Positions 1-5,879 of a stretch of 8,766 bases of DNA are shown in pieces; position 1 is the stretch's first letter, and each line of letters opens with the position of its first letter. The DNA is taken from contig JAHUZY010000469.1 in the NCBI GenBank assembly GCA_019264505.1, forward strand, positions 1 to 8,766. Direction: 5' to 3'. Position numbers and translations under genes: made by a program. Under the pieces are notes generated by a model. That model had not been told where the DNA came from. It did not search any database and was given only the letters and a program-made list of their open reading frames with translations. Source of the DNA: Phenylobacterium sp. GTDB taxonomy: Bacteria; Pseudomonadota; Alphaproteobacteria; Caulobacterales; Caulobacteraceae.

Positions 1-132
1 GTCCTATGCCGACTGGCCTAGCGGGCTCAGAGCGGGTTCGCCGCCGTTCCCGCCGCCGCCCTTGATCCGCCCCACACGGCGGCTTCTCCGACGGTCCCGG
101 CGCTTATGGGTCCCGGTCCCCAAGCCCTATCG

Positions 133-1026
133 TCAAGCCGCGGCCGCAGATTGATCGAGCGACGTCGCCTGAACGATAGCGCGAAAGTTCTCCAGAAACT
201 CAGGATGACGTCCGGCCAGAAAGCCCTCGATCTCGGGCTTGGATAGCAGCCGTTCCAGAAAGCCGGCGGCGACGACCAGCACCAGCATGTCATCGCCGTA
301 GGAGACTTCCAGCTCCTTATAGTCCTCGCTCACCGAGGCCATTTCGCGCTCCAGACGGGCCATCTGCTCAGCCGAAAGCCCCGTGGCCTTCTTGAGCTCA
401 TCGGGCTTGTGCAAATCGGCCGGCTTCGACGTCGCCAGCAGCGCCTTGGCGTAGCTCGCTGTGTAGTTGTTCGCGGACACCATCAGTTCTGCGACTTCGA
501 GCTGACGGATCGGCTTCATCTTGCGCAGCTTCTGGAAGGCGTTGTGGCCTACGGGTTTGTCCTTCAGCAGCTCGGCGACATCGGGGCTGATCCCGGCCAG
601 CAGATGACGCCGTTGCCGGATGACCTTCACGTCGACATTGAGCGCGCGCGCCAGCTTCTCCTCAGGAACGCCTCGTTCGAGCGCTCGCACGATCATGTAG
701 TGCTCCTGGATCGTCGCGAGCCGGTTCACCCGCTTGTTGTAGGTGAAGGACTCGTCGTCATCGGCGACCACGCAGGACGCTTCGATGGCGCCAAGGAAGC
801 GCAGGGCATCCAGACGCATATGGCCGTCCAGCAGCAGATAGCCGCCGCCCTTCTGCCGCGCGATCGACAACGGCTCGATCAAGCCGACTTCAGCCACCGA
901 GGCCGCGATCCGGCGATATTTGACGGTTTCACGAACACCCGGCGGCAGCGCCTTGGTCGGCAACAGATCAGCGATAGGTAAGGTCAGGATCTTGCGCTCG
1001 AAGGCGATTTTGACCGGATCCGACAT
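133..1026 (-). CDS. RepB/ParB-like partition protein (RepB C-terminal family)
   Basis: A 297-aa protein, third in the recombinase operon. Residues about 12-95 form a ParB N-terminal (ParB/Srx-type) nucleotide-binding fold with the box-II-like motif LLLDGHMRLDAL (64-75). Residues about 100-290 resemble the RepB plasmid-partition family (PF07506), including NRLATIQEHYMI (101-112), an HTH-like stretch near 119-140 (VPEEKLARALNVDVKVIRQRR) read in two parts, and a helical C-terminus. The usual ParB GERR and ENLQR signatures are divergent: GHMR at 68-71, and RLATIQEH instead of ENLQR. CTP binding is therefore less certain than in its neighbour. An upstream in-frame ATG at 1140 exists, but I chose the ATG at 1026. 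It follows the previous stop codon by 1 base (TAG-C-ATG), giving translational coupling, and the extra 38 residues of the longer form look like read-through of another frame. RepB-family proteins bind centromere-like DNA on alphaproteobacterial plasmids. No ParA/RepA partner is in the window, so a role in classical partition is doubtful. Confidence 0.85.
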   Translation of the reverse strand: MSDPVKIAFERKILTLPIADLLPTKALPPGVRETVKYRRIAASVAEVGLIEPLSIARQKGGGYLLLDGHMRLDALRFLGAIEASCVVADDDESFTYNKRVNRLATIQEHYMIVRALERGVPEEKLARALNVDVKVIRQRRHLLAGISPDVAELLKDKPVGHNAFQKLRKMKPIRQLEVAELMVSANNYTASYAKALLATSKPADLHKPDELKKATGLSAEQMARLEREMASVSEDYKELEVSYGDDMLVLVVAAGFLERLLSKPEIEGFLAGRHPEFLENFRAIVQATSLDQSAAAA

Positions 1027-1027
1027 G

Positions 1028-1909
1028 CTAGGCCCTACTCGGTCCAATCCGCTCGGCCAAGGCCCGCGGCAAGGTGCTGAGACCCTCGGCCCGCAGCAGC
1101 GTGACGAAATGCTCGTCGTCGAGAAGCCTGCGCATTGCATTGGCCACGAACAGCAGCCGGCTGCGCGCCAGCGACGCGCGTTTGATCAGAACCTTCTGCC
1201 GCTCGGTCTCTCGCTGATAGGCGCGGATCAGGCTTTCGGAGGTGACCGCCTTATAAGCGCGCCCGGACCTGCCCCGCTTATGCATCTGCTTGCCGCTGTT
1301 GTTGCGCTGCTCGATGATTTGCCGGATCGCCAGAACCTGGTTTCCCGGGATCGACTTTTCCTCATAGGCCTGCGCCAGCGCCTTCTGGACTTCACCGTCC
1401 TTGGCTCGCGCGATCTCCATCGCGATCGAATGCGGGATGACGCCGCGCTCCACCGCCGCAATCAGCTTCTCCTCGCCATTGTCGAGCAGGAAACAGATCG
1501 CGCTCACATACTCGACCGAGAAGTCGACCTTCGCGGCGATCTCCGGATGCGAGTATCCTCGCGCGCTTAACGCGCCGATGGCGTGGACGAGTTCGAGCGC
1601 GCTGTGCTGACGCCGCGCCAGATTCTCGACCAGGCTCATAACGTAGCAATCCTCCTCGGCGGCATCGATGACGATGGCGGGGATTTCGGTTTGGCCAAGC
1701 GCGACGAAGGCCTCCAGCCGCCCCTGACCGCAGACCAGATCGAAGCGGGACTTGCCGGGCCGCTGGCTGACGGTGATGGGCTTCTTCAATCCCAGGTGCG
1801 CGATGCTGTTCACCAGCTCCTGGAAGATGCGCTTGTTGCGCACGCGCGGGTTCAACACGGTGATCAGATCAACCGGTATCGATCGAATCTCTCGAGCGGG
1901 CGCACTCAT
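1028..1909 (-). CDS. ParB/RepB/Spo0J-family DNA-binding protein
   Basis: A 293-aa protein, second in the recombinase operon. The ParB N-terminal domain covers about residues 6-102. It has the C-motif-like CGQGRLEAF (60-68, corresponding to GERR) and VENLARRQHS (94-103, corresponding to ENLQR/ENxxR), which line the CTP pocket in characterised ParB proteins. A central HTH at about 118-142 (YSHPEIAAKV then DFSVEYVSAICFLL) fits the ParB DNA-binding domain. The C-terminal 90 residues are basic and helical and may be a dimerisation or extra DNA-binding region. The ATG at 1909 overlaps the recombinase stop codon in an ATGA arrangement (1906-1909), so translation is probably coupled to the recombinase. 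No ParA gene and no recognisable parS site were seen. Members of this family include chromosome/plasmid segregation proteins, nucleoid-occlusion factors and transcriptional activators, so the precise job is open. The family assignment is firm; the function is inferred. Confidence 0.88.
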   Translation of the reverse strand: MSAPAREIRSIPVDLITVLNPRVRNKRIFQELVNSIAHLGLKKPITVSQRPGKSRFDLVCGQGRLEAFVALGQTEIPAIVIDAAEEDCYVMSLVENLARRQHSALELVHAIGALSARGYSHPEIAAKVDFSVEYVSAICFLLDNGEEKLIAAVERGVIPHSIAMEIARAKDGEVQKALAQAYEEKSIPGNQVLAIRQIIEQRNNSGKQMHKRGRSGRAYKAVTSESLIRAYQRETERQKVLIKRASLARSRLLFVANAMRRLLDDEHFVTLLRAEGLSTLPRALAERIGPSRA

Positions 1910-3501
1910 GCCGCCATCCTCAGCGGAACGCGCCGCGTCAGGTCGAAGAACGCGTCGAGCGTGTCGAAGCGATAGGCGTCGAGCAGAATCCCGTTCTCAG
2001 GCGCTAGCCGCAGGTTGGGGGTGGCGCCCATGTCCAGCCACGGCAGCAGGTAGTAGTCGTGGATGGCGACATTATCCTCCGCCATGCGCGCGACGATCGT
2101 GATGCTCGGCCGCAGTCCGCTGTCGAAGCGCACCTTCCAGCGCAAGCCGCCCGCCGCGGTGACCTGGCATCGCGAGATCACGATCGAGGCCGAGAACTCC
2201 TCGTTGATGTGCAGCAGGTCCGTCAGAGGATCCCGCCGCACCGTTCCGCCGGCCGCTTCTATGTCGGCGGTGACCTGCGCCACGACACCGGGGTGGAGGG
2301 TGCGCAGCGTCCGATTGGTTTCGATGTAGCGATAGTCGCGGCATGGCGCGTAGCCGACGAGCTGATAGGCGCGCACCAGGCTTCCGAACCGCTGCCGGAA
2401 GGTTGAGCTGGAGGGCATATCTTCGATCTCATCGATCACCAGGCCCGACAGCCACCCCTTCTCGGCCAGGAGCGCGGACAATCGCGCGAGCAGCTCCTCG
2501 TCGGTGTATCGCCGGCTGCGCTCCTGGATGATCCGCTGCGCCGCCTCGAAGAAGTCGCGTTCGACGATCGCCTCGAAGGCGCCGTCGGCGCGCACCCACA
2601 TGTCAGGGCTGTTCACCACCCGCTTGGCCTTCAGCTTGAAGGACGCCCGGTTGTAGACATTGTTGCCGATGTACTTCTCGTTGGTCAGGACCTGATGGAC
2701 AGTGCCGCGGGTCCAGGGTCTCCCAAGATCCGTGAGGATGCCTTCGGCGTTCAGCGCAGCAGCGATCTCCGTCTCGGTCCGCCGCTGCACGACGAACATC
2801 CGGTAAAGCCGGCGCACCACCTCGACCTCTTCCAGCGGGCCGGGTTGAAGCACGACCCGGTCGGTCTGCAGACTCTTCTGTTCGCCGTGATTGAGCACGG
2901 CCTTAGGATTGCGGTGCTCGTCGACCAAATAGCGCCGAAGCCCGTAGCCGGCCGCGCCGCCCTGCCGGAAGCCCAAACGGATCAAGCGGCATTGGCCTGT
3001 GAACACCTTGACCGACAGCTCGCGGCTATATTCGCCGGCCATCGCCCGCTTCATGCTCTTGATGATCGTGGCGCTTAGGCTGCCGTCGTTCTCGAACTGC
3101 TCGGCGCAGTAGTGGACGGCGATGCCCGCCTCACGGCAGATGAACTCGTAATAGGCGCTCTCGTCGGCGTCCTGAAACCGGCCCCAGCGGCTCACGTCAT
3201 AGACAAGTATGGCTTGGAAATCGGTCTTGCCCCCGCGCACGTCGGCGATGAGCTGCTGAAGCGACAAACGCCCGTCCAGCCGCAGACCACTCTTGCCGGA
3301 GTCTTCGTAGGTTTTCACGATCTCGAAACCGCGACGCGCGGCATATTGAGCGATGACCTCGGCCTGATTCTCGGTCGAGTACTTCTGGTGCTCAGTCGAC
3401 ATGCGCACATATTGTGCCGCCCGCACGGGCGGACGCGGCGCTGCTTCTGCGTTGCTAGGCTCTGACGCGTCGATCACACCGGCTGCTTTCGATGGCTCCA
3501 A
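1906..3501 (-). CDS. Large serine recombinase with atypical C-terminus
   Basis: A 531-aa site-specific recombinase of the resolvase/invertase superfamily, first gene of the recombinase-parB-repB operon. The catalytic domain spans about residues 27-165, with nucleophile Ser35 in YVRMS (31-35), YSTENQ (41-46), and the conserved region ILVYDVSRWGRF (98-109). A Recombinase domain (PF07508 type) follows at about 180-325, including WTRGTVHQVLTNEKYIGN (263-280). The usual zinc ribbon of large serine integrases is not evident: there are only five cysteines (122, 132, 171, 387, 445) and no CxxC pair. Instead, residues 363-386 carry a PSSSTFRQRFGSLVRAYQLVGY-type helical repeat (shown here as PSSSTFRQRFGS then LVRAYQLVGY). 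The tail, about 400-531, is conserved-looking but I do not recognise its fold. The start is TTG, the only usable start before an in-frame stop a few codons upstream. Its Shine-Dalgarno GGGAGG (3516-3521) sits 14 bases away, which is long. Substrate sites are unknown; inversion, excision and integration are all possible. Confidence 0.9.
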   Translation of the reverse strand: MEPSKAAGVIDASEPSNAEAAPRPPVRAAQYVRMSTEHQKYSTENQAEVIAQYAARRGFEIVKTYEDSGKSGLRLDGRLSLQQLIADVRGGKTDFQAILVYDVSRWGRFQDADESAYYEFICREAGIAVHYCAEQFENDGSLSATIIKSMKRAMAGEYSRELSVKVFTGQCRLIRLGFRQGGAAGYGLRRYLVDEHRNPKAVLNHGEQKSLQTDRVVLQPGPLEEVEVVRRLYRMFVVQRRTETEIAAALNAEGILTDLGRPWTRGTVHQVLTNEKYIGNNVYNRASFKLKAKRVVNSPDMWVRADGAFEAIVERDFFEAAQRIIQERSRRYTDEELLARLSALLAEKGWLSGLVIDEIEDMPSSSTFRQRFGSLVRAYQLVGYAPCRDYRYIETNRTLRTLHPGVVAQVTADIEAAGGTVRRDPLTDLLHINEEFSASIVISRCQVTAAGGLRWKVRFDSGLRPSITIVARMAEDNVAIHDYYLLPWLDMGATPNLRLAPENGILLDAYRFDTLDAFFDLTRRVPLRMAA

Positions 3502-3547
3502 AAGGACAAGTTCGACCTCCCTTCAATTTTATTGGGAGTCAGAACGA
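3502..3547. promoter_or_regulatory. Divergent control region with mirrored Shine-Dalgarno sites
   Basis: This 46-base gap separates the divergent recombinase and small HTH genes. CTCCC at 3517-3521 (GGGAG on the minus strand, recombinase Shine-Dalgarno) and GGGAG at 3534-3538 (plus-strand gene, 9 bases before its ATG) are perfect inverted 5-mers around an AT-rich 12-base spacer (TTCAATTTTATT). If either transcript starts upstream of both arms, its own ribosome site could be masked in a hairpin. The gap is too short to hold two complete promoters outside the coding regions, so the promoters probably overlap or lie in the opposite gene. No confident -35/-10 pair was identified. Confidence 0.5.
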
Positions 3548-3928
3548 ATGTCGTTCTCCGAGAAAGACCGAAAACTTCAGTCGGAAACGGGAAAACCCTT
3601 TCCGATCACCGAGGTGGCGCAGCCGCTCGCAAGGGCCGTCGCCGCCGCGCTTAAGGCTGAGTTCGGCAGCACCCCTTCCGCCTTGAAGACGGTGGCCCAG
3701 CTCACCGCCTCCAATGAGCGGGCGGTGCGAAACTGGTTCGAGGCCAAGAATGGGCCCAGCGGCGAGAACCTGGTGATCCTGATGCGCCATTCCGACCTGG
3801 TGCTCCGCACCGTCCTCGGGCTGGCCGATCGTCAGGATCTGGTCGTCGCGGTCGGGCTCGCGAGCTTGCGGCGTCAGTTGGTCGATGCCGTGGCCGCCAT
3901 CGATAGACTGCCCCCAGCGCCCGAGTAG
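3548..3928 (+). CDS. Small putative HTH DNA-binding protein
   Basis: A 126-aa protein that I do not recognise by name. The segment about 41-80 (STPSALKTVAQLTASNERAV, then RNWFEAKNGPSGENLVILMR) reads like an HTH of the kind found in small phage and island proteins. A recognition-helix-like NERAVRNWFEAKN is followed by the P-S-G-E-N-L-hydrophobic pattern. It has no signal peptide or membrane segment. The C-terminal 40 residues look helical. The frame is open further upstream, to 3401, but I chose the ATG at 3548. It has GGGAG at 3534-3538, 9 bases upstream, and the upstream part lies antisense inside the recombinase gene. Its divergent position 46 bases from the recombinase operon suggests a regulator of that operon, possibly also autoregulating, but this is inference from position only. 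A 140-base gap with no gene of its own separates it from the AlpA-like gene. Confidence 0.75.
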   Translation: MSFSEKDRKLQSETGKPFPITEVAQPLARAVAAALKAEFGSTPSALKTVAQLTASNERAVRNWFEAKNGPSGENLVILMRHSDLVLRTVLGLADRQDLVVAVGLASLRRQLVDAVAAIDRLPPAPE

Positions 3929-4033
3929 CCGCCTATGGGCTGACAGACGACCCCGCCGATTTGCACGCCAGAGCCGCCTGCAACCCTACGCCGGTCCACA
4001 AGCTCTTTTCACGCCGGACCTATCGGCTCCATT

Positions 4034-4053
4034 CGAGGCGACACGTCACCTCG
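4034..4053. promoter_or_regulatory. Imperfect palindrome in the AlpA-like gene leader
   Basis: CGAGG-C-GAC-AC-GTC-A-CCTCG is a 20-base near-palindrome in which 8 of 10 positions per half-site pair. It ends one base before the AGGAG ribosome site of the AlpA-like gene. It could be an operator for autoregulation or an RNA hairpin controlling access to the ribosome site. It lies at the 3' side of the 140-base intergenic stretch 3929-4068, in which I see no other clear promoter or terminator. Confidence 0.4.
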
Positions 4054-4068
4054 CAGGAGTCAAAGAGC

Positions 4069-4359
4069 ATGTCGACACGGTCCGATGCGTTGAAGAAGCG
4101 GATGATCCGCAGGCATGAGCTACGCCAGATCGTGCCGCTGGCCGACACGACCATCTACGAGATGGAGCAGCGCGGAGAATTTCCTCGGCGCTTTGCGCTG
4201 ACGCCGCGCTGTGTGGTCTGGGACCTCGCCGAGGTCGAAGCGTGGCTGACAGAGCGGCTGAGCAAGGCACGGCGACAGAGCGTCGATCGAGCGCCTCACC
4301 CGGATGTGCGCAAGCGCAGGACCCGTCCCGTTAAAGAGCAGGATCGGGCGCGAGCATAG
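4069..4359 (+). CDS. AlpA-family transcriptional regulator / excisionase-like protein
   Basis: A 96-aa small DNA-binding protein of the AlpA (prophage CP4-57 regulator, PF05930) type. The core at residues about 12-62 reads MIRRHELRQIVPLADTTIY, then EMEQRGEFPRRFAL, then RCVVWDLAEVEAWL. This is the typical MerR/Xis-like winged HTH order: an HTH entry, a wing with G-x-F-P, and the final W-x-x-x-E-V-x-x-W-L. The tail (65-96) is strongly basic and lysine/arginine-rich. The ATG at 4069 was chosen because AGGAG (4055-4059) lies 9 bases upstream and the homology begins shortly after; a longer open frame starts at 3961. In E. coli, AlpA activates the P4-type integrase gene of its cryptic prophage and triggers excision. 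Here it sits convergently beside such an integrase, with 3' ends overlapping by 29 bases (4331-4359), which supports an island-excision role. Target and activity are inferred. Confidence 0.88.
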   Translation: MSTRSDALKKRMIRRHELRQIVPLADTTIYEMEQRGEFPRRFALTPRCVVWDLAEVEAWLTERLSKARRQSVDRAPHPDVRKRRTRPVKEQDRARA

Positions 4360-5587
4360 CCATCGTGGGCGGGACCAGCACCGGCGCCCGCTTCTGCCCC
4401 GCGACCCAAGCATCTACGATGTCGGACCACTCCTGCATCATGTGCCGGCGCTGATGCTCATACTCGGCTTTGTTATAGACCCCGCGCGATGAGCGGCCGT
4501 CTTCATGGGCCAGGCACTTCTCGATCCAGTCGCTGTTGAAACCCAGCTCGTTAAGAAGGGTCGAGCCGGTTCGGCGCAGATCGTGCACCGTGAAGGGCTC
4601 AAGCGGCAGGCCTTCTTTCTGAGCACGCTCCACCACCGCATAGGTCACCCGATTGAAGGTGGCGCGCGACATGGGTGCGTCCGCATCGTAGCGCGATGGG
4701 AGCAGGTAACGTGAATTCCCCGCGCAGGTCTTGAGCGCGATCATGATGTCGATGCACTGCTGAGACAGATAGACATTGTGCGCCTTCGACCGCTTCATCC
4801 GCTCCTTGGGGATCGTCCAGACGGCGTTCTCAAAGTCGATTTCGTCCCAGGTCGCATCCTGCAGTTCGCTCTTGCGCACCATCGTCAGCAGGAAGAGGCG
4901 CATACCGAGCCGGATCGTGGGCAGCGTGGCGACATGCTCGAGCTGCTTCAGCATCACACGAATTTCGGTCGGTGACAGCGAGCGGTCCTTCGGCACGAAG
5001 GTGGCGATCGAGGCTGGGCCGACATCGTCGGCCGGATTGGCGACTTTCTCGCCGTGCAGAATCGCAAATCCGTAAATCTGTTTGAGGATGTCTCGGACGT
5101 GGATGGCGGTCGCCGGAGCACCCCGATCGACGATCTTCCCGCAATGGGCGCGTAGATCGTCGGGTGTGATCTCATGGAGTAGGCGATTTCTCCAGACCGG
5201 CAGCAGCTCGCGCTCGAAGATCGATCGGCGCATGGCTCGCGTGCTGTCAGCCATCGGCGCTTTGGTCAGCCAGGTTTCTCCGAACTCTCCGAAGCTCTTG
5301 GCCTCCTTGAGGCGACGCTTCTCCCGCTGCTTCTCTTGGGCTGGCGACCGGCCTTCAGCGACGGCGCGTTTTGCATCGATCGTCTTTTCACGCGCGCAGG
5401 CAAGCGAAATCCCAGTTGGGCCGTACTTGCCAAGCGTCAGCGTCTCGCGCCTACCGTTCAGGCGGTAGTCCAATCGGAACGTCACCGTACCCGACGTGGA
5501 AACATGAACGTAGAGCCCGTCCCGGTCGGTGACCTTGTACGCTTTCTCGCGAGATTTCAGGTTCTTAAGCGCCACATCGGTGAGCAT
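4331..5587 (-). CDS. P4-type tyrosine recombinase (island integrase)
   Basis: A 418-aa phage/island integrase that catalyses recombination between attP and attB. An N-terminal arm-binding domain (DUF4102/PF13356 type) covers about residues 1-85, with the typical LTDVALKNLK start and DRDGLYVHV. A SAM-like core-binding domain follows at about 97-180, then the catalytic domain at about 200-385. The likely active-site residues are all present: Arg238 (MVRKSEL), Lys265 (ERMKRSKAH), His335 and Arg338 (HDLRR), His361 (LAHED) and nucleophile Tyr371 (VYNKAEY, 10 residues after His361). Length fits the family and no truncation is visible. The ATG at 5587 was chosen over the upstream 5632 because AAGGAG (5593-5598) lies 5 bases before it and the protein then begins exactly where the family does. 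The 5' end faces the guaA 3' end across 292 bases, the standard layout for an integrase next to its att site. The GC-poor leader with four ATACCGTC copies may hold its arm sites or operator. Confidence 0.93.
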   Translation of the reverse strand: MLTDVALKNLKSREKAYKVTDRDGLYVHVSTSGTVTFRLDYRLNGRRETLTLGKYGPTGISLACAREKTIDAKRAVAEGRSPAQEKQREKRRLKEAKSFGEFGETWLTKAPMADSTRAMRRSIFERELLPVWRNRLLHEITPDDLRAHCGKIVDRGAPATAIHVRDILKQIYGFAILHGEKVANPADDVGPASIATFVPKDRSLSPTEIRVMLKQLEHVATLPTIRLGMRLFLLTMVRKSELQDATWDEIDFENAVWTIPKERMKRSKAHNVYLSQQCIDIMIALKTCAGNSRYLLPSRYDADAPMSRATFNRVTYAVVERAQKEGLPLEPFTVHDLRRTGSTLLNELGFNSDWIEKCLAHEDGRSSRGVYNKAEYEHQRRHMMQEWSDIVDAWVAGQKRAPVLVPPTMAMLAPDPAL

Positions 5588-5592
5588 ACGGG

Positions 5593-5598
5593 CTCCTT
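5593..5598 (-). promoter_or_regulatory. Ribosome binding site deciding the integrase start
   Basis: AAGGAG on the minus strand, 5 bases before the ATG at 5587. It supports the shorter 418-residue integrase over the longer frame that starts at 5632. Confidence 0.75.
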
Positions 5599-5606
5599 CA
5601 CGACAG

Positions 5607-5753
5607 AAATACCGTCGGCCCAATTTCGACAACCACCCAGACCCTTTGTCTTGCGTTTTCCGCGTGTTAGGCCCGAATAAATACCGTCATTTAAGCCGAT
5701 GTCCCTGACGGTATCGCCCTCGGCGGCACGGTGCAAGTTTGCGGCATACCGTC
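5607..5753. repeat. Cluster of four ATACCGTC octamers upstream of the integrase
   Basis: ATACCGTC occurs at 5609-5616 (+), 5681-5688 (+), 5707-5714 (minus strand) and 5746-5753 (+). The first two share a longer AAATACCGTC (5607-5616 and 5679-5688). The second and third form perfect 9-base inverted arms, ATACCGTCA and TGACGGTAT, around 16 bases (5681-5714). I saw no exact copy elsewhere in the window by eye. Position between an integrase start and its presumed att core, together with the mixed orientations, fits arm-type integrase sites, excisionase/AlpA sites or an operator for the integrase promoter. Which of these applies cannot be told from sequence alone. Confidence 0.7.
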
Positions 5754-5837
5754 GCACAGGCCGTCAGCGCGAGCCGCTGCACCCCGATTGATCTCGATAG
5801 ATAGCGAGAGATAACCTTTTATTTCAGTGGTTTAGGT

Positions 5838-5856
5838 GCATCTTGGCGAAAGATGC
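5838..5856. other. Stem-loop distal to guaA
   Basis: GCATCTT and AAGATGC form a perfect 7-base stem with a 5-base loop. The stem is symmetrical, so it can form in RNA from either strand. It lies 4 bases beyond the guaA-proximal hairpin at 5861-5876. No T-tract follows on the minus strand, so intrinsic termination is not certain. Confidence 0.45.
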
Positions 5857-5860
5857 CGAT

Positions 5861-5876
5861 AGGCCCAAAGGGGCCT
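5861..5876 (-). terminator. Putative guaA terminator hairpin
   Basis: On the minus strand, AGGCCC-CTTT-GGGCCT forms a perfect 6-base GC-rich stem starting 3 bases after the guaA stop codon. The downstream sequence lacks a strong U-run. It may be a weak intrinsic terminator, a 3'-end stabilising hairpin, or work together with the next stem-loop at 5838-5856. Whether it belongs to the host or came with the island depends on the exact att crossover. Confidence 0.45.
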
Positions 5877-5879
5877 GAA

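Noticed and set aside
104..125. Possible terminator after the RepB-like gene (CTTATGGG with CCCCAAG around TCCCGGT)
   Set aside because: The pairing needs a bulge and a mismatch and no T-tract follows, so it is not supportable.
1..132. Possible tRNA or further coding sequence at the left edge (GCGGGTTCG resembles a T-arm)
   Set aside because: No matching stem partner, no acceptor pairing and no reading frame with convincing protein character; too short to judge.
920..1570. Plus-strand open frame opposite the two ParB-like genes
   Set aside because: No protein-family character or ribosome site; explained by antisense codon bias.
1..3501. parS-like centromere site for the ParB-like proteins
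   Set aside because: No match to the TGTTTCACGTGAAACA-type or GTT-N4-GC-N4-AAC-type palindromes was seen by eye; the frequent TCGATCGA words are ordinary in this GC-rich DNA.
5792..5824. Plus-strand hairpin TCTCG/CGAGA followed by a T-rich run
   Set aside because: The stem is only 5 base pairs with an 8-base loop, and no plus-strand gene is transcribed towards it, so a terminator role is unlikely.
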